33,690 bases of DNA from positions 6,006 to 39,695 of the forward strand of contig CAKKTI010000178.1 in assembly GCA_920105805.1 (NCBI GenBank), given 5' to 3'. Positions 1-10,224 of this stretch are shown in pieces. The position numbers and the translations under genes are program-made. The notes under the pieces are model-generated. The model saw nothing but the letters and a program-made list of their open reading frames with translations, ran no database searches and was not told the origin of the DNA. The first letter of the stretch is position 1; each line of letters starts with the position of its first letter. The stretch comes from Condylostoma magnum. Taxonomy: Eukaryota; Ciliophora; Heterotrichea; Heterotrichida; Condylostomatidae.

Positions 1-1
1 T

Positions 2-1129
2 ACTTATAAAAGATCCAAAACTGCAAGACGAATTAAAAGATCCAAAACTTCCATTTCCCCTGTAAGAAACTATATTAGAAAAGGTACTATAATATAATAA
101 AAAAGTGAATAGCCAGTCAGACCTCTTCCTGCCAATACATAACTATAGTAAATATAGGAATTTTCAATTCAACCCCTTAAAGCAAAGGAACGAGTCATAG
201 CCTAGTCAAATATTATTAACATCCATCCTGATTTAAAAGATAATGATTAACTTATTGATTTATAATGCTTAGTAGAGGAGATTCAATAAGTTCTGAAATA
301 ATACATACTTGAAACAAATAGAAAATTAAGCTTTCTTGATAAATAAATAAAAGATCTAAAATTAAAGAAATCAGATCTCAGTGAAAACTAAGAAATGCTA
401 ACAATAGGAAAGCTAAAATAGAAACTATCAGGAGATGTTAAGACTTTAAGCACTTTATACAACAGTGTTAACTCTTAAAGTACTGTTTCAAGGACTAATT
501 TAATGAGAAGAAGAAGTTAGACCTTGTATTCCAAATCAAAGAAATAAGCAAAACCTCCATAAAATGAATTTCAACTGTACAAATCTGATACTTTTATTAC
601 GAGTTTTCCCTTACCATTAATCTTCGAAACTGATACTACACTAGAGGAAAGAGATAAAAAAGACAGATTAAGTACACATTAGAATAAGCTTATTTGTTTA
701 AAAGTAACCTAACTATGATAAATCTCGTACAAATATTAGTCTCTGTCTTTAATTAGCCCTTGTGGTGACTCATTTTACATTACGATGATTATATCAGATT
801 CCATAATGGTCTATCGTTAATACAGTGCGCTACTTAAACTATCCATTACAGCTTATATGATTTCTTCGGTTTAGATATCAATAACTGATATTGTCTCATC
901 ATATATTAGAATTTTATTATTCAATAGCTTTGCTCTGATAATATAAGGAAGCTAACGTTATCCAATAGATAAATTTGTTCCACTTACTACACTTTTTTAT
1001 TAGTTTCTTGACTCTGTACCTTACCAATTTCCTTATCTTCTAGATTTCTACTTTAAATCTATCACAACTTAAATCTGGAGGACAATAAATCATCTATCTC
1101 TATAGCTCTAGACTGTTATTTCCTTATAA
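2..1129 (+). CDS. Coiled-coil protein, 5' end outside window
   Basis: This is the 3' part of a gene, about 375 codons in frame 2, read with TAA/TAG as Gln and one in-frame TGA (716-718) as Trp. Residues about 1-60 are basic (RRIKRSK, SPVRNYIRKG). Residues about 80-150 form a Leu/Lys/Glu/Gln-rich coiled coil (LDKQIKDLKLKKSDL). After a Ser/Arg-rich linker comes a C-terminal region rich in Leu, Phe, Tyr and Ile (ISPCGDSFYITMIIS, QFPYLLDFYF) that looks folded. Coiled coil plus C-terminal domain loosely recalls autophagy or tether proteins, but I recognise no family motif. The end is uncertain. TAA 1127-1129 is the last in-frame stop before a long open stretch. TAA 1070-1072 and TAG 1103-1111 are alternatives, and a 16-nt GT-AG segment at 1115-1130 could be an intron leading to TGA 1158-1160. 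It converges on the myosin gene. Confidence 0.6.
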
Positions 1130-1233
1130 GCCCTCCTATCCATGCAAACAACATCTTTGAAATCCATTCACTTCTCTAATCTATATTATTTAATTTTATT
1201 ACAAGAAATTATATATGAAAATAAAATTAAAGA

Positions 1234-4200
1234 TCAATCGTCTTCATTCATAGAATTTAGATTCTTCATTTGTTCTTCTAGTTCAGCTAATAGTTTTCTT
1301 TCTTCAACTTGTATAGCATTTAATTGGCTAGGAGGTATGTCAACTCCGTATCTCTAGTATAATTGTATTTCGGAGTTTTTGAATTTGAGTAAATTTACCA
1401 TTATGGCATATACTTCTTTTGACTCTTCTAATTCGTAGGTAATATCATCTAATTCTTGCCTTAATTCTTAGATCTCTTCGTTTTCCTCGAGTTTTTAGCT
1501 TAATTGTTTAAAATACTCTAAGTTTCCCTGTGCTTCTGTCAATTCTCTATTAAGTCGTATTTTGTCTTTATGATACTCCTCTTATTCGTGTTCTAATTAC
1601 TAAATATAAGTCTGTTTTTATTATATATCCTTTAGTTTTTATTGCAATTACTAGTTAATCATTTCAGCCTTTTATTCGGCTCTTTATTAATTTCTCTAAG
1701 CTTCATCTATATTAAACTACATTTCCTATACTCTTTTTTTAAGCGCTGATTATGATTCTCTATCCTTATTAATAGCTTCTTATTACAGTTGCTAGATATT
1801 TCTAGTAAGTCTGGAATTCTCTTATTCCAAATGATCAATATCATCTTCTTATTCCTATAATTAACTTTTGAGTTCCTTTAACTGCTTAACTAGTTTATCA
1901 GAGTTTTATGCAGGCTAAGACTACACCTTTTATAATTGAATTTTGTATGATTGTATTTCTTTAGTCATTTCAACAGTTTCCTTTTCGTATGTATCTCTCC
2001 ATCTTTTCTCCCTTTCCCTTAATGTTTAGATTTCACTGTCTTTTTCTACTAATTATTGCTCCAAAGATTCACATTTTTGCTAATATAGCATGTATTGATG
2101 ATGGAGATCTCCATCAGATCACTTTTCTTTTAATTCTATAGACAATTTATCGATCATTTATTCCTACTATTCAATTTTCTTCTCAGCCTTTTATCTTATT
2201 TCCTTTTCTTAGTCTAATTAATTATGCAAAAGTTGCATTTCACCTTGAAAGGCTTATTAAGCAAATTTCTAGCCTGTTCCTTAATAATCTCTGTTTCTTT
2301 TAGATCTATATTCTGATCTATATGTTTGTACTTCATGTAGATTTAATCCAATTCCATCTGATTCTTATTGAGCCAAGCTTGGTTATGTTATTTCTTCATC
2401 ACTCTCTACCGGAATATTAGGAATATCGATATTAGTAGGTGGGATTAAAATTTCTTGTTCTTTTTCTGCAGGTTCTTATATAATATTGCTTTATTCAATT
2501 TCTTATTGATGTTTGATCTCTTATTGATGTTTAATTTCTTATTGATGTTTAATTTCTTATTGATGTTTGATTTCTTATTGATGTTTGATTTCTTATAGTT
2601 GCTTGACCTTTAAAACTGCATTTATATTATTCATAATAATTCTTAAAATACTTCTAGCCCTGGCTCTTCTTTCTATATTTCGTCTAAACTGATTCTTCCT
2701 AAACTTTTATTACAGAAACTTAACAACAGCTCTGAACACTATATATTTATTCCTGGATTACCATCCTCTATAATGCTTCTAAATAACTATTGCGTGTCTT
2801 TACACTGTCTTTCTATACTCTAACTCTATTACCTATAACACCTCATCTTTCAAAAATATCTTAGACACTCCAATCTACCAATTCTTATTTTCAGGGTTGA
2901 ATAATTACAAAAGTTCAGGTTTTCTAAGAAAAGAGGCAAAGATTTCTTTACACTATGATATGCCACTCCCTTAAATCTTTCTATTTGATAAAATTTTATA
3001 CTTACCAATGAACTCTTATAAGGTCCTTCTAACACTATACCCGGCTTTTCTGATTTAAATGCTTTCCAGCATACCAGCACACTTTAGCTACCTGTGCACT
3101 TCATGAGAGTTAAATTCACTAGATGATTTATTTTCATTAGGTTTTATGCACCTAATATACCACGGAGAGGCTGAAGAAAGTATCTTCATTAAGTCATGTA
3201 ATTATTGCTTAAACTAGGCTGCAAGATTTAGATTTTGTTACGCTTATACAGGAGCTTTTTTTGCATTTCTTACAATTCGTTACGGTTTTTCCTCAAATAA
3301 GACTCGTAGTAGTCCTTGAGATAGTTTAGAGACTTGCATTAGTAGAGGATTTACATAATTTTTATTTTTCTCTATAAATCCGTATCCCTGATAGAAAACA
3401 TCTCCAGCATAATGACAGATTCCAAAGTGTGATTAAGCAAAGGGCCCAGGACTACACATCCTTGGGTGATTGCCTAAGTTTTTATTAATAACACTTAAAA
3501 ACTCCTAATCATTGTCTCTCTGCAATTTACATTATTACTCCAAGAAGCTGATAATAGACATGTTTTTCTTCTCTATCAAATCAATACAGTCTTAATTATC
3601 CTCATATTGTATATGATCCCACCTAATCCTTTCTTTCTAGTACTCAGTTTGCTCTAGTTTGAATATATGATTGTTAAAATGCTGTTGCAGCTTCTCATTA
3701 GCATAATTAATGCAGAATTGCTCATAACTGTTCTCATCAAATACTTCGAAGCCATAAATGTCCAATAATCCTATCACCTTAGTTCTTTGCTTGCCAATGG
3801 TATACAACTACTGGTTTAATTTGACTACTATATAATCAAATATTTTAGAGTAGATCTCCTTTGCAATACTATCTCTATTAATCTCCGCTTACTCAGGTGT
3901 TTACGGCATAACAATTTCCTACTTGCTTCTTGGATCAACTAAAACCCTATTCAAGAAAGTCCTTTCCAACTCTTAAGGACTAATCTCCAACAACTCAGCA
4001 GCTATGTTCAAAGGCTCAGGGTCAATTATTCAAGCTTGTTCCTCCCCGTCAAATGCAATATTTCCAATATAAAGCACTCCCATGGTTGTTTTAAAAATCT
4101 AGTCTATTTCCTACTCGGACAGTCCTAGTTCCTGCATACATTTTAAAGTAACATCATAGTTTTCAATATCATCAACTCCCTCAATCTCAATGCAGTCTCC

Positions 4201-5031
4201 TTTTAATAGATACTCAAACTCCTCAGCTGGTTTTGTATGGTAAGAGTCCTTCTCAGCTCCAGCACATAGCTGATAAAATATGTGATAATTGCGTTCACCT
4301 TCCTGCTAAGTGACTATTCTAGATTTCTCTAATAAATATGTTTTCAAATACGCTGATACTAGTTTTAGAGTAACGCTATCAAAGTGAACTTCCACAAATT
4401 TCCCGAATCTTGAACTGTTGTTGTTTCTTAGAGTTTTAGCATTTCCGAATGCCTCAAGTACTGGATTAGAATCTAGTACTTTTTACTCAATATTAGTAAT
4501 ACCTCCCTATGACGCAGCACTGGCTAGGTATTGCATTATATATTTAGCTGCTTCTGTTTTCCCAGCCCCACTTTCACCTGAAATGACAATAGACTGATTT
4601 GCTTCTAGAAGTGAGGAATAAGCTTTCTATGCCACTGAGAATAAATGAGGTGAAAGGTTCTCTAGATTTGAGCGATATTGCATCTGTACTTGGGAAGAAT
4701 ATATGCTTAAAGGTTTGTAAGGATTTAACGAAATTAAAATTGGCTCTCCTATGGCTGTATAAAACTAATTATTGTTGTACCGTGCCCTTACGCTTTATAA
4801 CAAAGCACCTTCATTAAAATCTCCTAGTTACAATAAGTCCTAAACACCCTCTATGCAAGACTCATGTACAGGCAGAGCATGCTAAGATAATACCATATAT
4901 GTATTTAAATCAGGATAGTCCTTAGCTCTAGCAATATAACCTTCCTCAACAACCTCCTGTACTTCTCCAATAGCTCAACTCAACTCATCATGTGGATAAA
5001 TTCAAAGAAGATCCCCTTGTTAATATTCCAT
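1234..5031 (-). CDS. Myosin heavy chain, motor plus IQ plus coiled-coil tail
   Basis: Actin-based ATPase motor of 1265 residues in one intron-free frame. An SH3-like N-terminus ([17 protein letters not shown], both Trp coded by TGA) is followed by the P-loop GESGAGKT (152-159), the relay-helix motif [38 protein letters not shown], and the converter/lever junction [11 protein letters not shown]. Two IQ-like stretches follow at about 745-810 (IVIQKHYRGWQSRNKY and an Arg-rich segment). Then come five tandem EIKHQQ hexapeptides (about 814-844) and a long Gln/Glu/Lys coiled coil to the acidic end NSMNEDD. No MyTH4, FERM or RCC1 domain is present, although many ciliate myosins carry them. The coiled coil suggests dimerisation. 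Further TGA-coded Trp occur in EEQAWIIDPE and in the tail (KEKWSDGD). The start is the first Met, only 11 nt past the TAA of the upstream TTC1-like gene on the same strand. The end is TGA, followed in frame by no other TGA for some distance. Confidence 0.95.
2497..2592 (-). repeat. Five 18-nt repeats coding EIKHQQ in the myosin neck
   Basis: Five tandem copies of gaaatcaaacatcaataa, with att/atc and gaa/gag variants, sit between the IQ region and the coiled-coil tail. Each is in phase and reads EIKHQQ, mixing CAA and TAA glutamine codons in every unit. The hexamer could form a short charged helix extending the lever arm (inference). The silent variants between copies suggest it is not brand new. 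Confidence 0.9.
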
Positions 5032-5042
5032 ATTTAAATGTT

Positions 5043-5537
5043 TTATTTACTAAAGTTGATATTATATCCTCCACCTTCATTCTGTTGTACTTGAAAATTA
5101 TCTAAACTTAACCCGAATTTCCCCAAAACAGTGTTTCCTAAATCCTTCAATTTTCCTACCATTTCATCCTTATCTTTCTCAAATTGAGCACTGGCCTCTC
5201 TTTCCACTTACACTCGCAGTTAATCTGATATTTACCCTTTATCTGCCTCTTCTTTAGCTTCTCTAGGCTTGTTAAGTTTGAGTAGAAGTCTTATTTTACG
5301 TTCCCTTACTTTGTTATAGTCTGGATTTAGTTCTAAAGCCTTGTCACATGACTCCAGTGCCTAATCTATCATGTCAAGTGCTGCAAAGCATGATGCAATG
5401 TTCCCGTAGCAGATTGATTTGAGACTAGGCTCCTCAGACTAAGCAGCTTGGTTGTAGTAATCAATAGCTTCCTCGAATTAGCCATTATGGTAGTATTAGT
5501 TGCCTTGTTCTTTGAGTGCATTAAAATCCCCTTCCAT
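5043..5537 (-). CDS. TTC1: TTC1-like tetratricopeptide repeat protein
   Basis: A 164-residue protein made almost entirely of three TPR units: ALKEQGNQYYHNGQFEEAIDYY, SICYGNIASCFAALDMIDQALESC (each part of a longer helix pair) and a third beginning at VRERKIRLLLKLNKP. A conserved C-terminal segment reads MVGKLKDLGNTVLGKFGLS, then DNFQVQQNEGGGYNINF. This ending matches the TTC1 family (human KLKDLGNMFLKPFGLS, SYSINF), which scaffolds chaperone and signalling complexes. It lacks the long acidic N-terminus of animal TTC1. The natural C-terminus fixes the stop at TAA 5043-5045 just after NFSK. If that TAA were Gln, the frame would run on as nonsense into the myosin gene. The start is the Met preceding GDFNALKEQ, 69 nt after the RING gene stop. 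The spacing to myosin is 11 nt. Confidence 0.88.
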
Positions 5538-5606
5538 TCTTTATTTATAACAAAAACTTAATAAATCACAGTTATATATGCAACACATTAAAGGAATAAT
5601 AACTAT

Positions 5607-6005
5607 TTAAAATCTAATTTTATCTACAGGACAAAACAACTTCTAATCCAGCCATCTATCCACACATCTCCTATGAAATCTGTGTCCACATGGTAGCACT
5701 CTCAGCATATCATTGTTTTTATACTGCTAAAGACAAAAGCAGCATATATCATCCTGATTCATTTTTTAAAATATTCATTCTCCAGGCCCTGCCTCCTAGC
5801 ACTGAAATTTTTCCTTATACCTTTTAATCGTAAAACTATCATAAGGTCTTCTAGACTGCTCCTACAGAGTCTTTATAATTTCCATTCGTTCTTCGTTTGA
5901 TATAGGAGGTGGTGGAGGAAGGTGAACAGCAGGCCTTGCCTATGTACTAGTTAAGTCCTCTAGCCTTATATCACACCTGGCTAGTATATTTGTCAAGGGA
6001 TCCAT
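5607..6005 (-). CDS. RING-H2 finger protein
   Basis: Small protein of 132 residues, probably an E3 ubiquitin ligase module. The N-terminus (DPLTNILARCDIRLEDLTS) leads to a proline run (HLPPPPPIS). A TGA-coded Trp occurs in GPGEWIFQKM. The C-terminal 45 residues are the RING: C-x2-C (CCFC), then CGHRFHRRC (the Cys-x-His, His, Cys ligands of RING-H2), VDRWL, and CPVDK. The last ligand is Asp in place of Cys, a swap tolerated in some RING proteins such as RBX1. Cys/His spacing otherwise fits the family. The frame ends at TAA directly after KIRF. Reading through gives AT-rich, non-protein-like sequence and joins the TTC1 frame, so TAA is taken as the stop. The ATG at 6003-6005 faces the small gene at 6100 across 94 bp. 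Confidence 0.85.
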
Positions 6006-6099
6006 TTAATATAAAATAATGAAAAGAAAGCCCCCACCTTTAAAAATTCAATCGAATTAAGCGCAAATTTTGACACTTTCATGCGATCCTTTTCAGAAA
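6006..6099. promoter_or_regulatory. Divergent intergenic region
   Basis: This 94-bp spacer separates the start codons of the RING-H2 gene (minus) and the small basic protein (plus), so both promoters and 5' leaders must lie here. It contains a short C-rich run (gcccccacc) and AT-rich flanks, but I see no element that I can name. Confidence 0.4.
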
Positions 6100-6474
6100 A
6101 TGATTGATTCTAGCAAGTCCTTGCCGAAATTAAGGCCAATACTTACACCAAGCAGCTAGTCTTTGTCTAAGATGACTCAGAGGCAGGATAGATTCGTGTT
6201 TTAGAGTGCTAGAGTTAGAGAGTAATAGAAAGAATCAGTGAAGGATAGATTCCCTTTTAAAATAAGAAGGGTTTCTAAAAGGATAAACTCATATTAGGTT
6301 ATGTGCACGGAAAGAAATTCAAAGGAAATTGATTGAAGGGAAATTAGAAAAGGGTATCAAGGGATGAAGAGAATCAATGAGGAAGTTCCAGGGTTGTAAA
6401 GGTGTAAGTCGTAGTAGTAGGTATTCGAATAAGATGTTAGCTTTAGCGAGGAGTTTAGCAAGTATTTTGAGTGA
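6100..6474 (+). CDS. Small basic protein, unknown function
   Basis: A 124-residue reading frame starting MIDSSKSLPKLRPILTPSS. It is Arg/Lys-rich in its first two thirds (VKDRFPFKIRRVSKRINSY) and acidic and aromatic at the end (DVSFSEEFSKYFE). One in-frame TGA in KEIDWREIRKGY is read as Trp, and the surrounding residues look protein-like. Gln-rich patches are coded by TAA/TAG, including three successive TAG codons near 6413-6421. Given the tandem stops at other genes here, those TAG could themselves be the end. The chosen stop is TGA 6472-6474. No domain is recognised. Confidence that something is translated here is moderate to good, because the codon choice resembles the neighbours. Confidence 0.6.
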
Positions 6475-6782
6475 AATTATTAATTTAATGTTTATTGGTA
6501 GATTGGTGTACATGAATTTTAGTGTTATGGATTTAAGGTTGAATATAAGCGTTTTATGGTCATTTTTATATAAATTTGATTGGTGCTTGATATAGCGTAA
6601 TAGCTGTATATTTGCTTTGATTTTATGAAACAGTATTTATTAGTATTGAAACATACTAGAGAAATTTAAGTCACTAATGTAGCATTTACTAAAGTTCTTA
6701 AAAAATAAATTAACACTAATTAACTTAAACTAAATTTTAGTCTTTTATATTAAATTAACCAAAAATCCCTAAAAACAAAAAA
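6475..6782. other. AT-rich intergenic stretch
   Basis: About 308 bp between the small basic gene and the Tim44-like gene, both on the plus strand. It must hold the 3' end of the first and the promoter of the second. Open frames exist on both strands because TAA and TAG are sense codons, but none looks like a protein. The last 100 bp are very AT-rich and end in an A-run before the ATG. Confidence 0.5.
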
Positions 6783-7562
6783 ATGTTACAAAAGAGTTGT
6801 CTTATACGCGCTATTAGCTAATCATGTCCTTGAAAATTCAATGCTTACTATCATTACAATAAGCTAGCTGTGTCACCAGCATTCGAGAGCAAACTTTAAC
6901 AATTTTCCCAGGGATTTAACGATGCTTACCTGTCTACCTTAAGTGCTATATCTACCCACGATTATGATTTTCTAAATCAAATTACGACCCAAAAATATTT
7001 CAATTCTTTATATTCATGGCTTTAAGAAATTAATAGAAAAGGGTACAAACTAGAATTAATTAATTCAAATAAAGATGTAAGTTCTTCGTTTTATAATGAA
7101 AAGCTGTATTTTGGGTTTGATTTCGATTGTTATCTTGATAAAAAATATATGAATTACATCAAAGGTAGTAGCATAATATATCTTCCTAAAAGAGAAAATG
7201 AATTGTTAAATAGGGATAATCTGATTATTTCGACTTAAAATAAAAGTAAATTTTGTAATATCATACTTAGTATTGATGTTGCTTATCAGAGCAGCTGCAA
7301 GTTAGTGTAGAAAGATAAAGATGATAATATAATCTACGGATCTAATTGCCCTGGTACTGAAGTACATAAGTTTAGATTTTAGACTGAATAAAACTTAACC
7401 TAAAAGAATAACCTATTTGGTAACATTATTGCATCTTATAACATCATTAATTACTATTTTTCAAATAAAGGAAATGATCCGATAGAAGATTATAATTGGG
7501 TTATCACGGATATAGACGATTGTATTGAAGAAGATTTATTTGGAAAAGGTGCTTCAGCTTAG
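6783..7562 (+). CDS. Tim44/mL45-like mitochondrial protein
   Basis: A 259-residue protein starting MLQKSCLIRAISQSCPW (Trp is TGA), a plausible mitochondrial presequence that is basic and lacks acidic residues. The body resembles the Tim44-like fold shared by Tim44, Mba1 and mitoribosomal mL45. There is a helical start (FNDAYLSTLSAISTHDYDFL), then alternating helices and strands, and a closing strand NWVITDIDDCIEEDLFG that matches the family pattern W-x-I-x-D-I-D. Such proteins bind the inner membrane and the matrix motor or ribosome exit. I cannot tell which member this is, and the assignment rests on pattern, not on a search. The stop is TAG 7560-7562, with TGA two codons later. About 50 codons before it contain no TAA, TAG or TGA. 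It converges on the axonemal-type gene. Confidence 0.6.
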
Positions 7563-7657
7563 TTATGAAAGATTTAGTTAGATATTTGCAAGTTTCAATG
7601 TTCTTATAATGTCTGCTTTATGATTCATAAAAATAAGTATCTTTATAACTAAATAAT

Positions 7658-9531
7658 CTATAGGATTTTTGAGTAGCTAATATACATTTTTCTGGGGCTT
7701 CTTTAGGACAGTAATGGCGAGTGTTAAGGCCTTAGTTATTTATATGAAGAGTTTCTGTTAACCGAATGCTTGGTAAATAGAGATGAGTCTTTTTTTACCT
7801 TTCTTAAGCTTATTTTACTCTTAATTTGAGGACTAGTTGATGTAAACTTACGGATTATTTAAGGGGGTTTCTTAACTTTTAATAAGGTAAATAGATTTTT
7901 TCTCTCAGGACATAATAGTCTTCTATTAGTTCATTAATTATAAATGTTTCCCGAATTGTTTAGATTCTACTGCTCTATTCAAATTGAAGGGATCTATAAC
8001 TTGATGCTTCTTTTTCTTATCATATGCTATCGTATAAAATTGCTTATATAAATGGAAATTATCAAAGTAATATGAGATTGTATATAATTTGTTATTAATT
8101 TATAGTAGTAAACTTAATTTGCTTAAACGGCATAGGAGAAATCCAATTATAGCTCTTCCTGTTTTCCGTCATTCAATTCAATTTGTGTTTAAGTTGTGGA
8201 GACGCTTGCATTGATTTTGGAATTGTTTCTCTCTCACCTTGACTATGCCTGATAAAAGCTTCTCTTTAGCTTGATATATAGCTTTGTTTATTATTTCCTA
8301 TTATGAAATTAGAAGCATATTTTCTACTTATATCAACTTTAACCGGGGATTCAAATAATCTTTGATTAGCTCCATAGCTTTAATTCACAGTAGAATAACT
8401 GTCATTATCAATCCCTAATTAAAAGTTGTGGCTAATTTGCTTAGAAGGCTTAAACTCACTTCTTTCTGGCGTTTTTCTGCAGTATTCAATCTAAGAAGTC
8501 GGAAGTGTCTATTATTTCTCCATTCCTAGTATAAAGTTTGACTAATTGTTATTTTTTGCAGGCTGATTTGGCTATAAACTGAATGCTCTTGGTTTAAACA
8601 AGCAAGAGTTACTTGATTCTCATTGCTCGCTATCTTGTCCTAAAATTATATTAGAATTCATTTTACGTTATTTGGGAGGGCTTTTTACAGCGTTTAAGGG
8701 TTTATAGTCCTTATTTGTAGTAAAAAACTGACATGAGCCTCTTCCCAGTTAGAAATGAGATTATTTATAGTAGTTGATTGTTTCCTTATCTTGTTATTAA
8801 GCTTGCACTGAATGTTGTTTAAAATTGGTTTAATGAGAACTTATTGGAAAATTGTTCTAATTTCCTACTTATATAGCCCCCTGTTATCCTTTACGCTTTA
8901 TAGTAGAAATTTCATTGCCTTGAGGATATGCTTATTTCTTGCAGTATGATTGTTAAGATACTGTCTGGTAATCATTTTTCCAACTGCCTTGCAGCACATT
9001 CGTATTATTCTATTAGGGTTTTATCAATTATGAATGATCTAGGGAATACTATTTATGCTGATTTGTGTATTCAGTAGAATAGTTTAGCCTATTAGTTAAA
9101 TTTCCTATATTAAAATGATGTTTCTTTGTTTCTTTAGCAATTCTTTATAAGTCTTTATTTGTTCCTATTTCAACCGACTTATTTAACTTTTTTTAGTATT
9201 GATTATTAGTAGTTTGATATTCCCTAAATCCATTCTCAAATTTCACATTACTTATTGGCTGTTTTATCTAAACTCTTTAAAACTCCCCTTTCTTTTAAGT
9301 AAATTGCTACTAGAACTCAGATTTTACAGGTTAATTTGATCTATACCCAAACTATATATTAACTTTATTTTAAGTTCTATCCATTCTTTAAGGACTGTAA
9401 CTTTTATAATTATAATCCTACTTGTTAGTAGTTTCATACACCCTTTCCTACCCTCCAATCTACACATGAGATCTCATAATCCCCCTAACTATCTCCTTTC
9501 TCTAACTAGCCGACATATACCCATGCTCCAT
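7658..9531 (-). CDS. SHFxLG-repeat protein, axonemal microtubule type
   Basis: Predicted at 613 residues after removal of two 16-nt introns (8113-8128 and, less surely, 7818-7833). The N-terminus MEHGYMSASQRKEIVRGIMR leads into SHVQIGG, and the same theme recurs through the protein: HHFNIGN, SHFQLGRG, SNIILGQD, SNFILGME, HNFQLGID, SNFIIGNN, spaced about 35-60 residues and usually followed by an aromatic/Ser patch. Repeats of this S-x-F-x-L-G kind are known in cilium-associated microtubule-binding proteins, so a microtubule inner or binding role is inferred. Two TGA codons give Trp in NWMTENRKSY and DSEQWESS. Before the first intron the frame is firm. The last third, rich in Lys, Ser and Arg, depends on the intron calls. 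Its end at TAG 7658-7660 is tentative, and TAA TAA at 8092-8097 is the end if nothing is spliced. Confidence 0.65.
7818..7833 (-). other. 16-nt intron, tentative
   Basis: GTCCTCAAATTAAGAG on the minus strand shares the core CAAATTAAG with the upstream intron. Splicing shifts to a frame rich in AGA, TCT and TCA codons (KKDSSLFTKHSVNRNSSY) that ends at TAG 7658-7660. Without it, another open frame continues almost into the Tim44-like gene. No homolog fixes the choice. Confidence 0.4.
8113..8128 (-). other. 16-nt intron, predicted
   Basis: On the minus strand the segment reads GTTTAAGCAAATTAAG. Removing it joins SPMP to a frame reading INNKLYTISYYFDNF, followed by IDPFNLNRAVESKQFGKH. That looks like protein, whereas the unspliced frame ends at two TAA codons a few residues on. 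Length and GT-AG borders match the frataxin introns in this window. Confidence 0.65.
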
Positions 9532-9609
9532 TATTATAAAATCTAGCAAAACCTATATACTAAATCATAATTTACATACTAAAACTACATCAACTAGCTG
9601 CTTATATAA

Positions 9610-10197
9610 ATGGAGGCCGACCTCTATCCACTTGCTAGAAGCTGGACAATTTGGGAGTTTTGCAAATAAGATTAAAGCTAAAGCAGAGACTACTAGAGTT
9701 TATTTAGCGAAGTCTATACATTTGACTCCTTAATCACCTTTTGGCAAGCCTGGGGAAGTATCCTCCACAGGGATCCTAGACTACTCTTCAATGATCCCAG
9801 CGGCTTTATCCACAAAGTAGACGGAAAACAATACGACTGTATAAGTATCTTTGTGGAGGGAGTAAAGCCGGAGTGAGAAGACCCTGTGAACAACCCTGGA
9901 AGTGATTTATATATAAGGAAGCAATTCGAATTTAGTAACCTGAAGACCATCTGGGATAAAGTAGTGTTTAATGTGATTGGGGAGAATTTAGAGGACCTAG
10001 AGGAGCTAGTTGGGTGTAGGATAGTCAATCGTCAAAGATTTTACAAAGTTGAATTTTGGCTCACTTATGACGCGTCACTTGCGGAAAATTAAGAAAAATT
10101 ACAGGTTTTTAAGTAGGCTGTAATGTAACTTGTATTTGGAAACTCTGTAGACGAGTCAGAGCTGAAGATTTCTAAGCACAGGAATGGAAATGACTGA
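9610..10197 (+). CDS. eIF4E: Translation initiation factor eIF4E-like cap-binding protein
   Basis: A 195-residue protein of the eIF4E family, which binds the m7G cap of mRNA and recruits eIF4G. Family marks in order: LARSWTIWEFCKQ (first strand and Trp), TFDSLITFWQAWGSI (cap-stacking Trp region and helix), SIFVEGVKPEWEDPVNNPGS (second cap-stacking Trp plus the Glu that reads guanine; human GIEPMWEDEKNKRGG), TIWDKVVFNVIGE (human FWLETLLCLIGE) and LVGCRIVNRQRFYKVEFWLT. Trp89, the equivalent of human Trp102, is coded by TGA at 9874-9876. The length is close to the usual core of about 200 residues, without a long N-terminal tail. The stop is TGA 10195-10197, directly followed by TAA. The last 22 sense codons contain no TAA, TAG or TGA. 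It converges on the next gene with only 27 bp between stop codons. Confidence 0.93.
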
Positions 10198-10224
10198 TAA
10201 TTTATTTAATATGCAACTTTTCTA

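Noticed and set aside
4599-4817. Plus-strand open frame beginning [17 protein letters not shown]
   Set aside because: It is the antisense of the myosin motor domain around the P-loop, where the minus-strand frame is clearly conserved.
6319-6513. Minus-strand frames opposite the small basic gene, for example MTIKRLYSTLNPQHQNS
   Set aside because: Open only because TAA and TAG are sense codons; residues show no protein-like pattern and the plus strand reads better.
6377-6595. Frame MRKFQGCKGVSRSSRYSNKM on the plus strand
   Set aside because: It overlaps the small basic gene in another frame. It could be reached by a 16-nt GT-AG splice, but the unspliced frame has better codon choice and an ordinary acidic end.
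7566-8090. Plus-strand read-through frame after the Tim44-like stop, Leu/Phe/Ile-rich
   Set aside because: Its hydrophobic composition is what antisense of a Lys/Asn/Gln-rich gene gives, and the minus-strand frames read as ordinary protein.
9714-10028. Minus-strand open frame of 104 residues
   Set aside because: Antisense of the eIF4E gene, whose plus-strand frame carries the family motifs.
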